NCBI RefSeq assembly: GCF_037975245.1
Contig: NC_092578.1
Coordinates: forward strand, 19,544,321-19,608,320
Source: Apostichopus japonicus
Taxonomy: Eukaryota; Echinodermata; Holothuroidea; Aspidochirotida; Stichopodidae
Reading direction: 5' to 3'
Length of the DNA stretch: 64,000 nucleotides
Position numbers and translations under genes: made by a program. Under the pieces are notes generated by a model. It saw only the letters and a list, made by a program, of their open reading frames with translations, was not told the origin of the DNA and did not search any database. This document shows positions 55,962 through 64,000 of the stretch, one piece after another (within the stretch, counting starts at the first letter, position 1; every line of letters starts with the position of its first letter).

Positions 55962-56002
<41 letters not shown>

Positions 56003-57637
56003 GTGTGTGTGTGTATGTGCGTTTGTTTTGCTATCTGACCGAGGACTTGAACAAAAGAATTTCAGGTCCTCGGTTGTGATTTCTAAAGAATCACCACGTC
56101 CTAGGAAGAATTCTATTGTATGGGGTATTGTTAAGGTTAGGGTACGTGGATTTGAACAATGGAAAATACAATGGGGTCCTCGGTCCGAATGTAATACAAA
56201 CATGCGTGTGTGTGTGTGTATGTATTTCCAATTTCATCTACGACAATGCTTGATTTTCTAGTCTATTCTTTCCGACAGGTAAACTTAACGTTGAGAATGG
56301 AAGACAAAGCATCATTTCTGAACGATCTTCTGATTACAGTTTCACTAACGTTTCTATCTTATGTTGGGTAATGACGTCACGTGAAAATTTATTTTCAAAG
56401 GCGATCCACATTACACAAACGTGGGGACCGCGATGCAATTTGACCCTTTATATAACAGACGAACCACCAAAACGCCCATTTCCAGGCAGGGTGATAAGTC
56501 TTCCAGTCGAAACAGGAAGGAAAGGATTATGGGGTAAAACAAGAGCGGCATTCGCGTTTATATTTGAACACTACCGTGAACGTTTTGATTGGTTCCTTAA
56601 AGCTGATGACGATACATACGTCATCGTTGACAACGTCAGATATTTTTTGGCTACAAAAGACACCAATGAACCTAGTTATTTTGGAAATATGTTCCATATT
56701 CCTAAATCTGAGATTAAGTTTGACTATATGAGTGGGGGTGCTGGTTACGTCATCAATAAAGAAGCCTTACGAATGTTTATGAGTGTTATGTACACCGAGA
56801 GTCTGTGTCCTTTTCACGGCGTTGCTATGGAGTACCCTGAGGATGTTATGGTAGGATACTGCTTAAAGAAGGCGGGAGTAACAGCCCAAAGTTCGCTGGA
56901 TTCCATGGGTCGTGCAAGATTTCTCCCGTTAAGGTTTATTGATCACATAAATGGTGTTACAGTGGCAGATTGGTTTCGGCTGTTTTCTCGTGAAGCCTAT
57001 TCATTAGTAAGTTTACATTATATTCTGTACATAGGGTCTCTTGGACTGATTAAGGATAAGTTAATGGAGAGAATATCCATGGAAAGAGATTGTCTTTGAA
57101 GTGAGTTTGATGTCGCCCTGTGTTGGAGCAACTGACCTACTGGTATGCTTTGTACAATAAATAGTCCAGTCACTTTAATAAAACTTAGTTATTTCTCAAA
57201 CATTAGAAGTGTTTTATGACATTACAATACCATTATTGATATCAGTGTTTGTCCACTGTCTTCAACATATTTAAGTTTAAGTCTTAAGCATCTTTTAGTC
57301 AGAGTGTTTTATCTTCAACAATTGCAATCTTAAGTTTGAGACCGGTGGGCTTCATAAAAGTGTTAGCCAAAAGCAACTAGTTTATTTTGATCTTTATCTA
57401 ATAGGTTAAATATTTAAGCATTTTCTAGATTGTACAATACGTTTATCACTTTAATCAGCTCTCTAATGTTGTTCTCGCTCACAGGGTGTAAGCTGTTGTT
57501 CTGACTACCTAGTTACGTTCCATTACGTCAAACCTTTGCAGATGTACGCTTTGGAATACATGACACAAAGACTAAGAGTGGCCAGTCGAAGCAAGGAACA
57601 CGTTTATCACATTGATGGACAAAAATTCATGATATAA
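54475..57637 (+). CDS. C1GALT1: Core 1 beta-1,3-galactosyltransferase (C1GALT1-like), three exons
   Basis: Transfers Gal from UDP-Gal to Ser/Thr-linked GalNAc, making core 1 (T antigen) of mucin-type O-glycans in the Golgi. Exons 54475-54598, 56279-57006 and 57485-57637 join in phases 1 and 0 to give 334 residues (vertebrate enzymes are about 360). A short cytosolic tail precedes a membrane anchor at about 5-27, then a short stem. The GT31 domain has the ILCWVMT motif (68-74), DxD metal site ADDDTYVI (D151-D153), YMSGGAGY (191-198), the acidic EDV (229-231) and the C-terminal CCSD-x-x-V-x-FHYV (288 on), all hallmarks of C1GALT1. ATG 54475 has A at -3 and G at +4. No in-frame ATG lies upstream before a stop. 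The first intron carries transposons. A lineage-specific paralogue rather than the strict orthologue is possible. Confidence 0.9.
54649..54690. repeat. (TA)n tract flanking the hAT-like element
   Basis: TA repeat running directly into the left terminus of the 54691 element. The same sequence resumes at its right end. Confidence 0.9.
54691..55768. mobile_element. Non-autonomous hAT-like element in C1GALT1 intron 1
   Basis: A 1078-bp unit with terminal inverted repeats. The left end reads TAGTGTTTACACGGG; the right end, read inward, is TAGTGTTTGCACGGGG. Both are followed by subterminal GGGTACCCGGGTACCC palindromes. It sits inside (TA)n DNA, so the 8-bp ATATATAT on each side fits a hAT target duplication but is uninformative. 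There is no transposase frame. Inside, a segment of about 166 bp is tandemly repeated (CCTAACACCACAC at 55441 and 55607), with a partial third copy near 55305. Confidence 0.75.
55769..56011. repeat. (TA)n / TATG / (TG)n compound microsatellite
   Basis: About 240 bp of TA repeats with TATGTATATACATATACATA blocks, ending in a TGTGTG run next to the 56037 MITE. Confidence 0.95.
56037..56185 (+). mobile_element. MITE-like dispersed repeat, copy 2
   Basis: A 149-bp unit with 10-bp perfect terminal inverted repeats, GACCGAGGAC and GTCCTCGGTC. A related, decayed copy lies inverted at 6216-6364. There are TG runs on both sides. No coding capacity; superfamily not determined. Confidence 0.75.
56279..57006 (+). 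CDS. C1GALT1: C1GALT1-like exon 2: catalytic domain
   Basis: Encodes residues 42-284: most of the stem and the GT31 catalytic core with DxD, SGGAGY and EDV motifs. The true exon begins 92 nt before the internal ATG at 56371, because the conserved ILCWVMT motif straddles that ATG. The donor is TCATTA|GTAAGT, phase 0. An open frame continues past the donor to 57099. Confidence 0.92.
57485..57637 (+). CDS. C1GALT1: C1GALT1-like exon 3: C-terminal CCSD segment
   Basis: After the CTCGCTCACAG acceptor (phase 0) the exon encodes [15 protein letters not shown] and 35 more residues, then TAA. The CCSD...FHYV signature is diagnostic of core-1 synthases, so this small exon belongs to the gene even though it is below common frame-length cut-offs. 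Confidence 0.92.
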   Translation, partial: GVSCCSDYLVTFHYVKPLQMYALEYMTQRLRVASRSKEHVYHIDGQKFMI

Positions 57638-58405
57638 AGCCGGCACGGATCCGCGTGTGGGTGCAGGGTGTACATCATCCCACCCTTAAAATCTCACGCA
57701 AATGTAATTATTAGCGAAACCTTGCGTTTAGACATAACACTGGACCGATTTTTTTTTTTATAGTCTTAACAGTTATGTTGTCTTCTTGCCATTTCTGTAC
57801 AGCCTGCTGCTTTTCATATTTTCTTCTTTTAGTTTTACTTCTCTTATTCTTTCTTGTTTTATTGACTTGCGAGCTATGTATAGTTTCCTTTTAAGGATTA
57901 ATAGAGTTATTGCTAACTTACTCTTAAATATACATCCAAATGTACCATTAGACGTCTACATTTGTTTTGCTGGGAGAGGACCACGTGACCATACAAGGGA
58001 GTCGGTGTCAACCTACCCCGTGTAACATCCCGTCCTTTCTAAACTCCTGAACTTGTCTGCCTCTGTATATAGCGTAAAAACTATGAGAGAAAAGCAGAAG
58101 CGTTGAAGCTGTTTTATGAAATTAAAATGTACCCCGTTCTTTCTAAGAAAGTACCGATTTTTGTTGTTGATAAATTATAAAAGAAAAGGTTTACTAATTA
58201 TAAAACCAAGTGCACTGTAGTTGACATTTTATTAAATATTATAATTTTTGGAGACGATTAATTGTGTGTAGTTACATTATGATTGATAACAAGTCAAAAA
58301 AAAGATGTTCTCCTTCTGCTTTTTGGCACTTTTCCTGAGATAGGAGAACATTCGGGCGGATTGATATAGAAGCTAATAGGAGTATGCCTCCTTAATTAAT
58401 AGGTA

Positions 58406-58413
58406 GTTTTACC
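58406..58413. repeat. Target site duplication, left copy
   Basis: GTTTTACC, identical to 58712-58719 on the other side of the element. Confidence 0.9.
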
Positions 58414-58711
58414 CAGGCGCGTAGCCAAGGGGGGGGGGGGGGGGCGAAGGGGGCAGCCGCCCCCCCTTGAGCATATTTTTTAAATTCGTTTTTAATGTTT
58501 TTATGATATCGCTAGTATTTTCAAAAGAGAATATGCTAAGATGCAACTTACAAGGCCTGGGAAGTGCCATTTCCAGCGATCTGGGAGGCATTTTCAGCCA
58601 AAATTTTCTTGTGCGCTTCGCGCCAATCATGGTGGCGCTACGCTTAGATAGTTTGCAATGCCGAATCTACAGTTTCGCCCCTCCCTTGGCAAATTCCTGG
58701 CTACGCGCCTG
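58414..58711. mobile_element. hAT-type MITE with perfect 8-bp target duplication
   Basis: A 298-bp element bounded by inverted repeats CAGGCGCGTAGCCA and TGGC[C/T]ACGCGCCTG-type ends (right end CCTGGCTACGCGCCTG). It is flanked by an exact 8-bp duplication, GTTTTACC. CAGG termini with an 8-bp duplication are characteristic of the hAT superfamily. The interior has a run of about 16 G, then GGGGGCAGCCGCCCCCC, which can form a hairpin. It cannot encode a transposase. The intact duplication suggests a fairly recent insertion. Confidence 0.9.
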
Positions 58712-58719
58712 GTTTTACC
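58712..58719. repeat. Target site duplication, right copy
   Basis: GTTTTACC, the second half of the duplication flanking the hAT MITE. Confidence 0.9.
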
Positions 58720-58998
58720 TCTTTTCTCTGACAATGGTTAACCTTTCGAGCGGATGTACACTACTCTAATTGCTGTGCGGAACCTAGAGTAGGATATCCT
58801 GCTCTGTTGCAGTTTGTTTACTTTTGGCGTTCCATAAACAATGCATACGAATGCTAGGCTAGGCTCAGTGACCACATAACTACACAAGGATATATAGCAT
58901 AACCAAATAACTAAAAGCATAACTCACGGCCCGGCTAGGCGAGCATAGCCGAGTACTAGCCACATTTACACGTTATATTTACATTGGAGGACGGGAGA

Positions 58999-59019
58999 AT
59001 GCAGTTCTTTTTCCTTTGA
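58999..59019 (+). promoter_or_regulatory. Possible short upstream ORF before the CHPF-like start
   Basis: ATG followed by five sense codons and TGA, ending 26 nt before the first in-frame CHPF ATG. It matters only if this sequence is in the mRNA. A competing reading is that TTCTTTTTCC...CATCAG (to 59027) is a splice acceptor that removes it. Confidence 0.3.
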
Positions 59020-59045
59020 AACATCAGCAACTGAGGGGATTTGTG

Positions 59046-59805
59046 ATGTTTAGGCGTACTAAAGTAACCACTAAAATGTTCCGTCTTATTTTTGTTCGTT
59101 TTAAGCCAACCGTGCCGATAATAGTCGGTCTATGTGTAGGATTTTGTCTTAGTATAATATGTTATCCTGTAGGCCTAATGAATACTGATGGGCCAGATGT
59201 AGGCTGTTCTGGACTGGATAATTTACTTCTTGCCGGCCGCCAGAAAAGTAAGAAAATGGTCCCAGGTTTCAGTATTTCTGGCACAGATGGCGAAGGGAAT
59301 CCTCTTAATGATGAAGACTATGAACCTATTTTGAGAACTGGTAATGATCCACAGAAACCTAAAAACAATGATAAGCGTGCGGTAGTTCGTACACGATACG
59401 TGTCAGCAGAATTACACATCCGTGAGAAATTATTCGTAGGTGTTATAGTGAAGGGAGATGTTTATCCCGAATCAACCACAATAGGAATGAATAAAACGCT
59501 TGCACATCATGTTTCCAAGATTGTTTTCTTTGCTCGTGAAAAGCAAGAACCTACCCCAGAGAATATGGAGATTGTTTCCCTTGGTGTTGACCAGTCTATC
59601 ATGTCTGTTTTTCGAGTTTGGGACTACATAGAAACACATCATGGTAATGATTTTGACTGGTACCTGCTTATACCTGATACAGTTTACCTATATGGTGGGG
59701 CATTAATGGACTTTGTTGGGCACATGAGTCTCGGCCATGATGTTTACATGGGTATGCCTGTACTGGAAGAAGACAAGGAAATAACATATTGTAAAAAAGA
59801 AGCTG
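59046..59805 (+). CDS. CHPF: CHPF-like exon 1: anchor, stem and start of the GT31-like domain
   Basis: Encodes residues 1-253 plus one base. The donor GCTG|GTGAGT (phase 1) follows ITYCKKEAG, which matches the YCHGGFG position of vertebrate CHPF. The frame read on to 59900 is intronic. Confidence 0.9.
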
Positions 59806-62763
59806 GTGAGTACCAAACTATATATGAATATGATTGTGAATTGTTGTCATTCAAAATGGATGCACCGTGTGATTTAATCTCTCCCACATGTTGTCATTGA
59901 ATATTAACATTGACCTTGTTGAATGAATACCATGTTCCCAAGGCAATTCAATAGGCATTGTTATATTATAAGATTACAGATAGAGGCCTAGCACTGTACA
60001 GTACATACCAAGGTACTTCAAGTAGAAACTAAAGAGAAACATTAACAACAGCCAACTGAACTTCTAGGCTAGGTTTCTGCATTAAATTACCAACATACAA
60101 TTTAACTACTGGGCTAGATTCCTCTTCTACTACTGGCTATGTTTCTTTACTACTAGGCTAGGTTCCTGCACGAGCTCACTGGAACTCTAATAGTACCATG
60201 TTCTGTGCAATATCCTGCTCCCCTTCCCCACCTTTTTGACTATAAACTGTGTGACGTCAATAATCTTTTCATAGTCAACGTGTAGCATAAAATACAATTA
60301 ACAGTTGCCTTCTTGTTGGGATTTTCATTTTCCAGGATACCTATTGTCAAGTAACCTCATGCAGAAAGTTGGTAGCCATTGGACAGAGTGTATGGAGAGA
60401 GCATGGAGCAGCCTACCAGGTCTAGAGGTGGCTAGGTGCATCAAGCAATACACAGGGGTCCATTGCTCTAACAGTTTTGAGGTACAGGATAGCACTAACC
60501 CCTGGATCCTTTTTAATGTCATCTAATCAATATCATAATTCTGAATACTCACCTCCAGGTCATGTACTTTGTGTGTGATATGAAATACTTGCAGTTATTA
60601 TTATTTAGTAACTTAAAAGGGACATTCTCATAACACAGTTGATTTATAAAGTGGGCATAGTTCTTACAAACCAGTTCTTGATACAGTAAGTCTAGGTTGA
60701 CTAATTTTAAGTTAATTATTACATAAAAAATTCTAAGTTCAAAATTTAGGAAAATCTGCTGTTTTTCAAGTGATTAAAAAGTAAGAGGAGTTTGCGTAAC
60801 AACATATTAAGGATAGAAGTTGAAATTGTTGTAATTATTCTACCATTAAAAGGATGCTTCTCCTCACAGCAAAGGGACAGCAAAGAGCTCAAGTATTCAA
60901 AGTTTCCTGACACTTTGCCCCGGAAGGAAATCCTATGATTTCAGTCATTTATGTGATTAATTTAGCACACTTCAATTGTACTACTAATGATTGAGTTACT
61001 GTATATAGACAGTGTAATCTCCATTGTACATATATAGCTAGTGTTCTGCCAATTCAGCATAACATGATTTTTCCTGTTACAAATTGTGCCCAATGTCATT
61101 GCATCGACTTATACAGCAAGTCTATAGGCTTGCGAATGCCTTACCATTGATTCATTTAACCAGTAGCACTAGATTGACTGACAATTCAAAACAAAATGCA
61201 AGCAAGCCCTTTCAAATGGAACAAATTCGTTCTCATAATTTTTCACTATTTTATTGGCTTTTGTGTCATTTCCTTCTTATCTAGGGTTCTGTTTACAGAG
61301 CTTACAATTTCCAGGATAAGGCGCTCTCTCCCAGGGACTTTGAAGACAAGAGACTGCAAAATGCACTAGCCATTTACCATGTGATTGACCAGAGGTCCAT
61401 GTATAAACTTCACAAATTCTCTGCTGAGGTGGCCCTGAATCGTACCTACAAGGAAATAAAGAACCTGCAGGCATCAATTGAAGAATCCAGTCAGTATGGA
61501 CCACCAGAGTCCCGTAAGGTTACTTGGCCGACGGGATACCCTCCACCTTTCAACGTTACCACCAGGTTTGAGGTATTTGAATGGGAATATTTTACCATGA
61601 CACATATCTTTGGGACAAGTGATCAGGAACCGAAACTTCCCCTAACAGGGGCAGATAAATTGGATATTGATGAAGTTGTAACCACTTCAATGGGAAGACT
61701 GAATGAAAAGTATGCTGATGCCTTCACTCTGGGCAGGTTGGTCAATGGTTATCGTAGATTTGACCCGACTAGGGGGATGGAATATACGTTGGACCTAGAG
61801 CTGAAAATGACAAGTCAAAAGTTGAAGAAATCTATCCAGAAAAGGGTTCATTTGCTTCGCCCTCTAAACAAAGTAGAAATGATACCTATGCCGTACGTGA
61901 CCGAACAGACCCGGGTCACCCTCATTGTACCCGTTCAAGTTGACAGTCAAGACCAGTTGAAAGTATTTTTGGATTTTTACACCAGAGTTTGTATCGAAGC
62001 TAATGACAAATCCTCTCTCATGATGATATTCATATATTCACCGGCCCAGGCTCAGACGATGGCTTCTGAAGACGTCTTTGGAAAGTTGAAAGGGTTCATC
62101 TCCTACCTGGAGAAGAAACATTCCGAAGCCCAAATGTCCTGGCTTAGCGTCAAAACTACTGTCCCTTCCTTAGTTGCCCTTATGGATGTCATCTCGACAA
62201 AATTTACAGACAACGTTCTGTTCTTGTTAACTAACGTCTTTACAGAACTCTCAGTAGAATTTTTGAATAGAGCGAGAATGAACACCATAAACGAATGGCA
62301 GGTGTTTTTCCCTATACCATTCACCCAGTACGACCCAAACATCATATACAATGATACCCCCGATCCAGGACACATCACCATCATTAAGGGATCGGGGATA
62401 TTTGACAAGTCCCTTTACGAACATGCTAGCTTTTACAGATCGGATTACGTGACAGCCCGTAAACTATGGGATGAAAAGCACCCCGGGGTCGGCACAGATC
62501 ACATCCAATCCGATCTTGACCTCTTTGAGATGTTTCTTAATGCAAAGGTTCACGTGCTCAGGGCTGTCGATCCCGCACTCAAGCAGAGGTTCAAGGAACG
62601 TTTCTGTCGACCCACCTTACGAGAGGATCGGTACCACCAGTGTCTAGCAAGTCGAGCCGAAGGTTTGGCTTCCAGATCGCAGCTGGCAAAGCTGATATGG
62701 AGTTCAGAGAAAGATCTTGATGTACGAATCAAGACTATTCAAAGAAAGGGGGTTGTACATTGA
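59046..62763 (+). CDS. CHPF: Chondroitin polymerizing factor-like (CHPF), three exons
   Basis: Golgi type II protein that pairs with chondroitin synthases to build the GlcA-GalNAc chain. Exons 59046-59805, 60336-60481 and 61285-62763 join in phases 1 and 0 to give 794 residues (vertebrate CHPF and CHPF2 are about 775). The anchor is at about 23-45. A weakly conserved stem is followed by RTRYVSAELHIREKL, the start of the GT31-like N-terminal domain, then by a GT7-like C-terminal domain. LVNGYRRFDPTRGMEYTLDL and FEVFEWEYFT are near-identical to CHPF motifs. Both metal-binding motifs look lost: LIPDTVY (208-214) replaces a DDD-type site, and LTNVF (617-621) replaces DVD. CHPF rather than CHSY is therefore favoured, with a chaperone-like role. 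ATG 59076 is an alternative start that aligns well with vertebrate CHPF. Confidence 0.92.
60097..60180. repeat. Degenerate tandem CTAGGCTAGGTT-type repeat
   Basis: About four imperfect copies of an approximately 20-28-bp unit with CTACTAGGCTAGGTTTCTG, within CHPF-like intron 1. Confidence 0.55.
60336..60481 (+). CDS. CHPF: CHPF-like exon 2 (146 nt)
   Basis: The acceptor TTTTCATTTTCCAG and first bases GA complete a Gly codon. The exon reads YLLSSNLMQKVG to TGVHCSNSFE, matching the LLSR...WLGRCILD...GVGC block of the family. The donor GAG|GTACAG is weak but is the only phase that joins exon 3 in frame with homology. Confidence 0.88.
61285..62763 (+). CDS. CHPF: CHPF-like exon 3: C-terminal GT7-like domain
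   Basis: After CTTCTTATCTAG (phase 0) the exon opens GSVYRAYNF, continues through MYKLHKFSAEVALNRTYKEI, then the complete C-terminal domain to RKGVVH and TGA. It encodes 492 residues, so most of the protein, including the DLFEMFL...LHVLRAV-type segment, sits in one large exon. Confidence 0.93.
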   Translation, partial: GSVYRAYNFQDKALSPRDFEDKRLQNALAIYHVIDQRSMYKLHKFSAEVALNRTYKEIKNLQASIEESSQYGPPESRKVTWPTGYPPPFNVTTRFEVFEWEYFTMTHIFGTSDQEPKLPLTGADKLDIDEVVTTSMGRLNEKYADAFTLGRLVNGYRRFDPTRGMEYTLDLELKMTSQKLKKSIQKRVHLLRPLNKVEMIPMPYVTEQTRVTLIVPVQVDSQDQLKVFLDFYTRVCIEANDKSSLMMIFIYSPAQAQTMASEDVFGKLKGFISYLEKKHSEAQMSWLSVKTTVPSLVALMDVISTKFTDNVLFLLTNVFTELSVEFLNRARMNTINEWQVFFPIPFTQYDPNIIYNDTPDPGHITIIKGSGIFDKSLYEHASFYRSDYVTARKLWDEKHPGVGTDHIQSDLDLFEMFLNAKVHVLRAVDPALKQRFKERFCRPTLREDRYHQCLASRAEGLASRSQLAKLIWSSEKDLDVRIKTIQRKGVVH

Positions 62764-64000
62764 TGGTTTCTCTCGGATATGAGCAAGGTATCCCTTAGTT
62801 TGTGTGTTGTGCTGTGTGGTATGGTATATGTTGTTTCTTAAAAACACTGTGAACGTTAAGAAAAGAGGCTTTCTATCTGGTAAAAAAGTTATCAGGTTTA
62901 CTGGTCAGGGGAAGGAGAATTGATGCAAAATGTCATATTATGTTTAAAGGACACACCAACATAACCATCATCTTTGGCCTACTGTATGTGATAGCTTAGA
63001 TAAACATCATAAAATATCCTAAACAGCTGAGAAAAATTCTTATCCAATTTTGGAAAGGACGGAGATTTAATGTTCCTTCGCACATGAGGTTGAAGACTTC
63101 ATCAAGTCTAATATGACAACATCAAACCACATACGCTTTCTTTATCTGATGTTTTTCTTGATTTATTATTACAAAGTCAATTTTCTGCCATTGAGATGAC
63201 TTCGGCAAATGATGAATAAACAATATTGAGTCTCTTGGCTTCAATTGCAATACTGTTGACATTCTACCTTCGAAAATCTTAATAGCTGGAATGAAAAGCA
63301 AGGAGATAGTAACAGGTTTGGGAACTTAGTGGCACTGTGACATCACAGATTTAACAAAATTGGAGCTACTGGATAATTGATTTTAAACTAAAATACCTCC
63401 CGAATGGAGCAAGATTTCTCTTAGCTGATTTGGAGAGTGGATCGTGATACAGATCTCTGTAATTTATGTATAAGCTAAAGATAATCATTGAGTCTGTGCC
63501 TCCTTTAAATCATGAAGGGTTCGGACATGTTTGAAGGATTAAATTTTTGTGAATTTATCTTAAAAAATGTATTATAAAAGCATACAGTTAATCACAAAAT
63601 AATTCAAAAAGAAAATACAGTAGGTAATACGATATACTGCATTGTTCAACTTGAACTGTTTTGTGAATTAATTGCAAACACATTTTTTGGACGTTTTCTG
63701 TACAATTCTGTATCGTTTCCGAACTCCAATCGTGCTACCATTTAAAAAAATATTTATATTTCAAAACTGTAATACTTTTAAAGAGAACTGCATCATTCCA
63801 TTTATACCACTTTAACTTTTTCTACTTAATTTAATTAACACCTTGAACTGGCTGCTAAACGTTTGATACCCAAAGGCAGCCAGTCTTTCCTATGCATTTT
63901 CAAAAATGATGGAAAGTTTATTAGCATTAACAGAATTAAAATTACGAAAATGCACCATTGCCTCACTTCACCCAGGTGTGTAAATGGGGACGTGCGAGAT
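62764..64000 (+). other. 3' flank of the CHPF-like gene
   Basis: 3' UTR followed by AT-rich non-coding DNA to the window edge. No further gene or large repeat recognised. Confidence 0.5.
63215..63220 (+). terminator. Candidate poly(A) signal AATAAA of the CHPF-like gene
   Basis: The AATAAA lies about 450 nt after the stop codon on the coding strand. Confidence 0.45.

Larger units (their letters stand above)
54599..56278 (+). other. C1GALT1-like intron 1, loaded with repeats
   Basis: The 1.68-kb intron is almost all repeat: (TA)n, a hAT-like element of about 1.08 kb, (TA)n/(TG)n, a 149-bp MITE and a TG run. It ends at a pyrimidine-rich CTTTCCGACAG acceptor. Confidence 0.85.
57638..59045 (+). 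other. Spacer between the two glycosyltransferase genes
   Basis: About 1.4 kb that must hold the 3' UTR of the upstream gene (an ATTAAA near 58229 is a possible signal), the hAT MITE at 58414-58711, and the promoter and 5' UTR of the CHPF-like gene. No other gene seen. Confidence 0.5.

Noticed and set aside
62103-62732. Minus-strand frames inside CHPF exon 3
   Set aside because: Antisense shadows of a clearly conserved plus-strand coding exon.

Overview
This is an AT-rich, repeat-dense nuclear fragment of an animal genome. The genes have GT-AG introns and metazoan domain structures, the spaces between genes are large, and (TA)n microsatellites, minisatellites and small terminal-inverted-repeat transposons are common. 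A core-1 galactosyltransferase, a chondroitin polymerizing factor and a putative melanin-concentrating-hormone (MCH)-like neuropeptide precursor fit a marine invertebrate deuterostome. My best guess is an echinoderm, possibly a sea cucumber, but the species cannot be proven from sequence alone.

Layout. (1) About 1.8-7.4 kb, minus strand: a two-coding-exon gene for a small secreted peptide precursor. It has a signal-peptide exon at 7180-7413, an intron of about 5.1 kb, and a C-terminal exon at 1883-2044 that ends in a one-disulfide peptide. (2) 7.4-54.4 kb: about 47 kb with no coding gene I can support. It holds a tRNA-like pol III unit (11.2 kb), a foldback element (39.9 kb), large minisatellites (20.8, 33.5, 44.6 and 46.4 kb) and many (TA)n and poly-G/poly-C tracts. 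(3) 54475-57637, plus strand: a three-exon C1GALT1-type gene. Its first intron carries an approximately 1.08-kb hAT-like element and a 149-bp MITE. (4) 58414-58711: a hAT-type MITE with a perfect 8-bp target duplication. (5) 59046-62763, plus strand: a complete three-exon CHPF-like gene of 794 codons, followed by a candidate poly(A) signal.

How the genes relate. C1GALT1 and CHPF are both Golgi type II membrane proteins built on a GT31-type fold. They sit head-to-tail about 1.4 kb apart and act in different pathways, mucin-type O-glycans and chondroitin chains. The peptide gene is unrelated and reads the other way. No reverse transcriptase, transposase, rRNA or CRISPR was seen. Exon boundaries were set by eye from splice consensus, reading phase and family similarity; RNA-seq would settle them.
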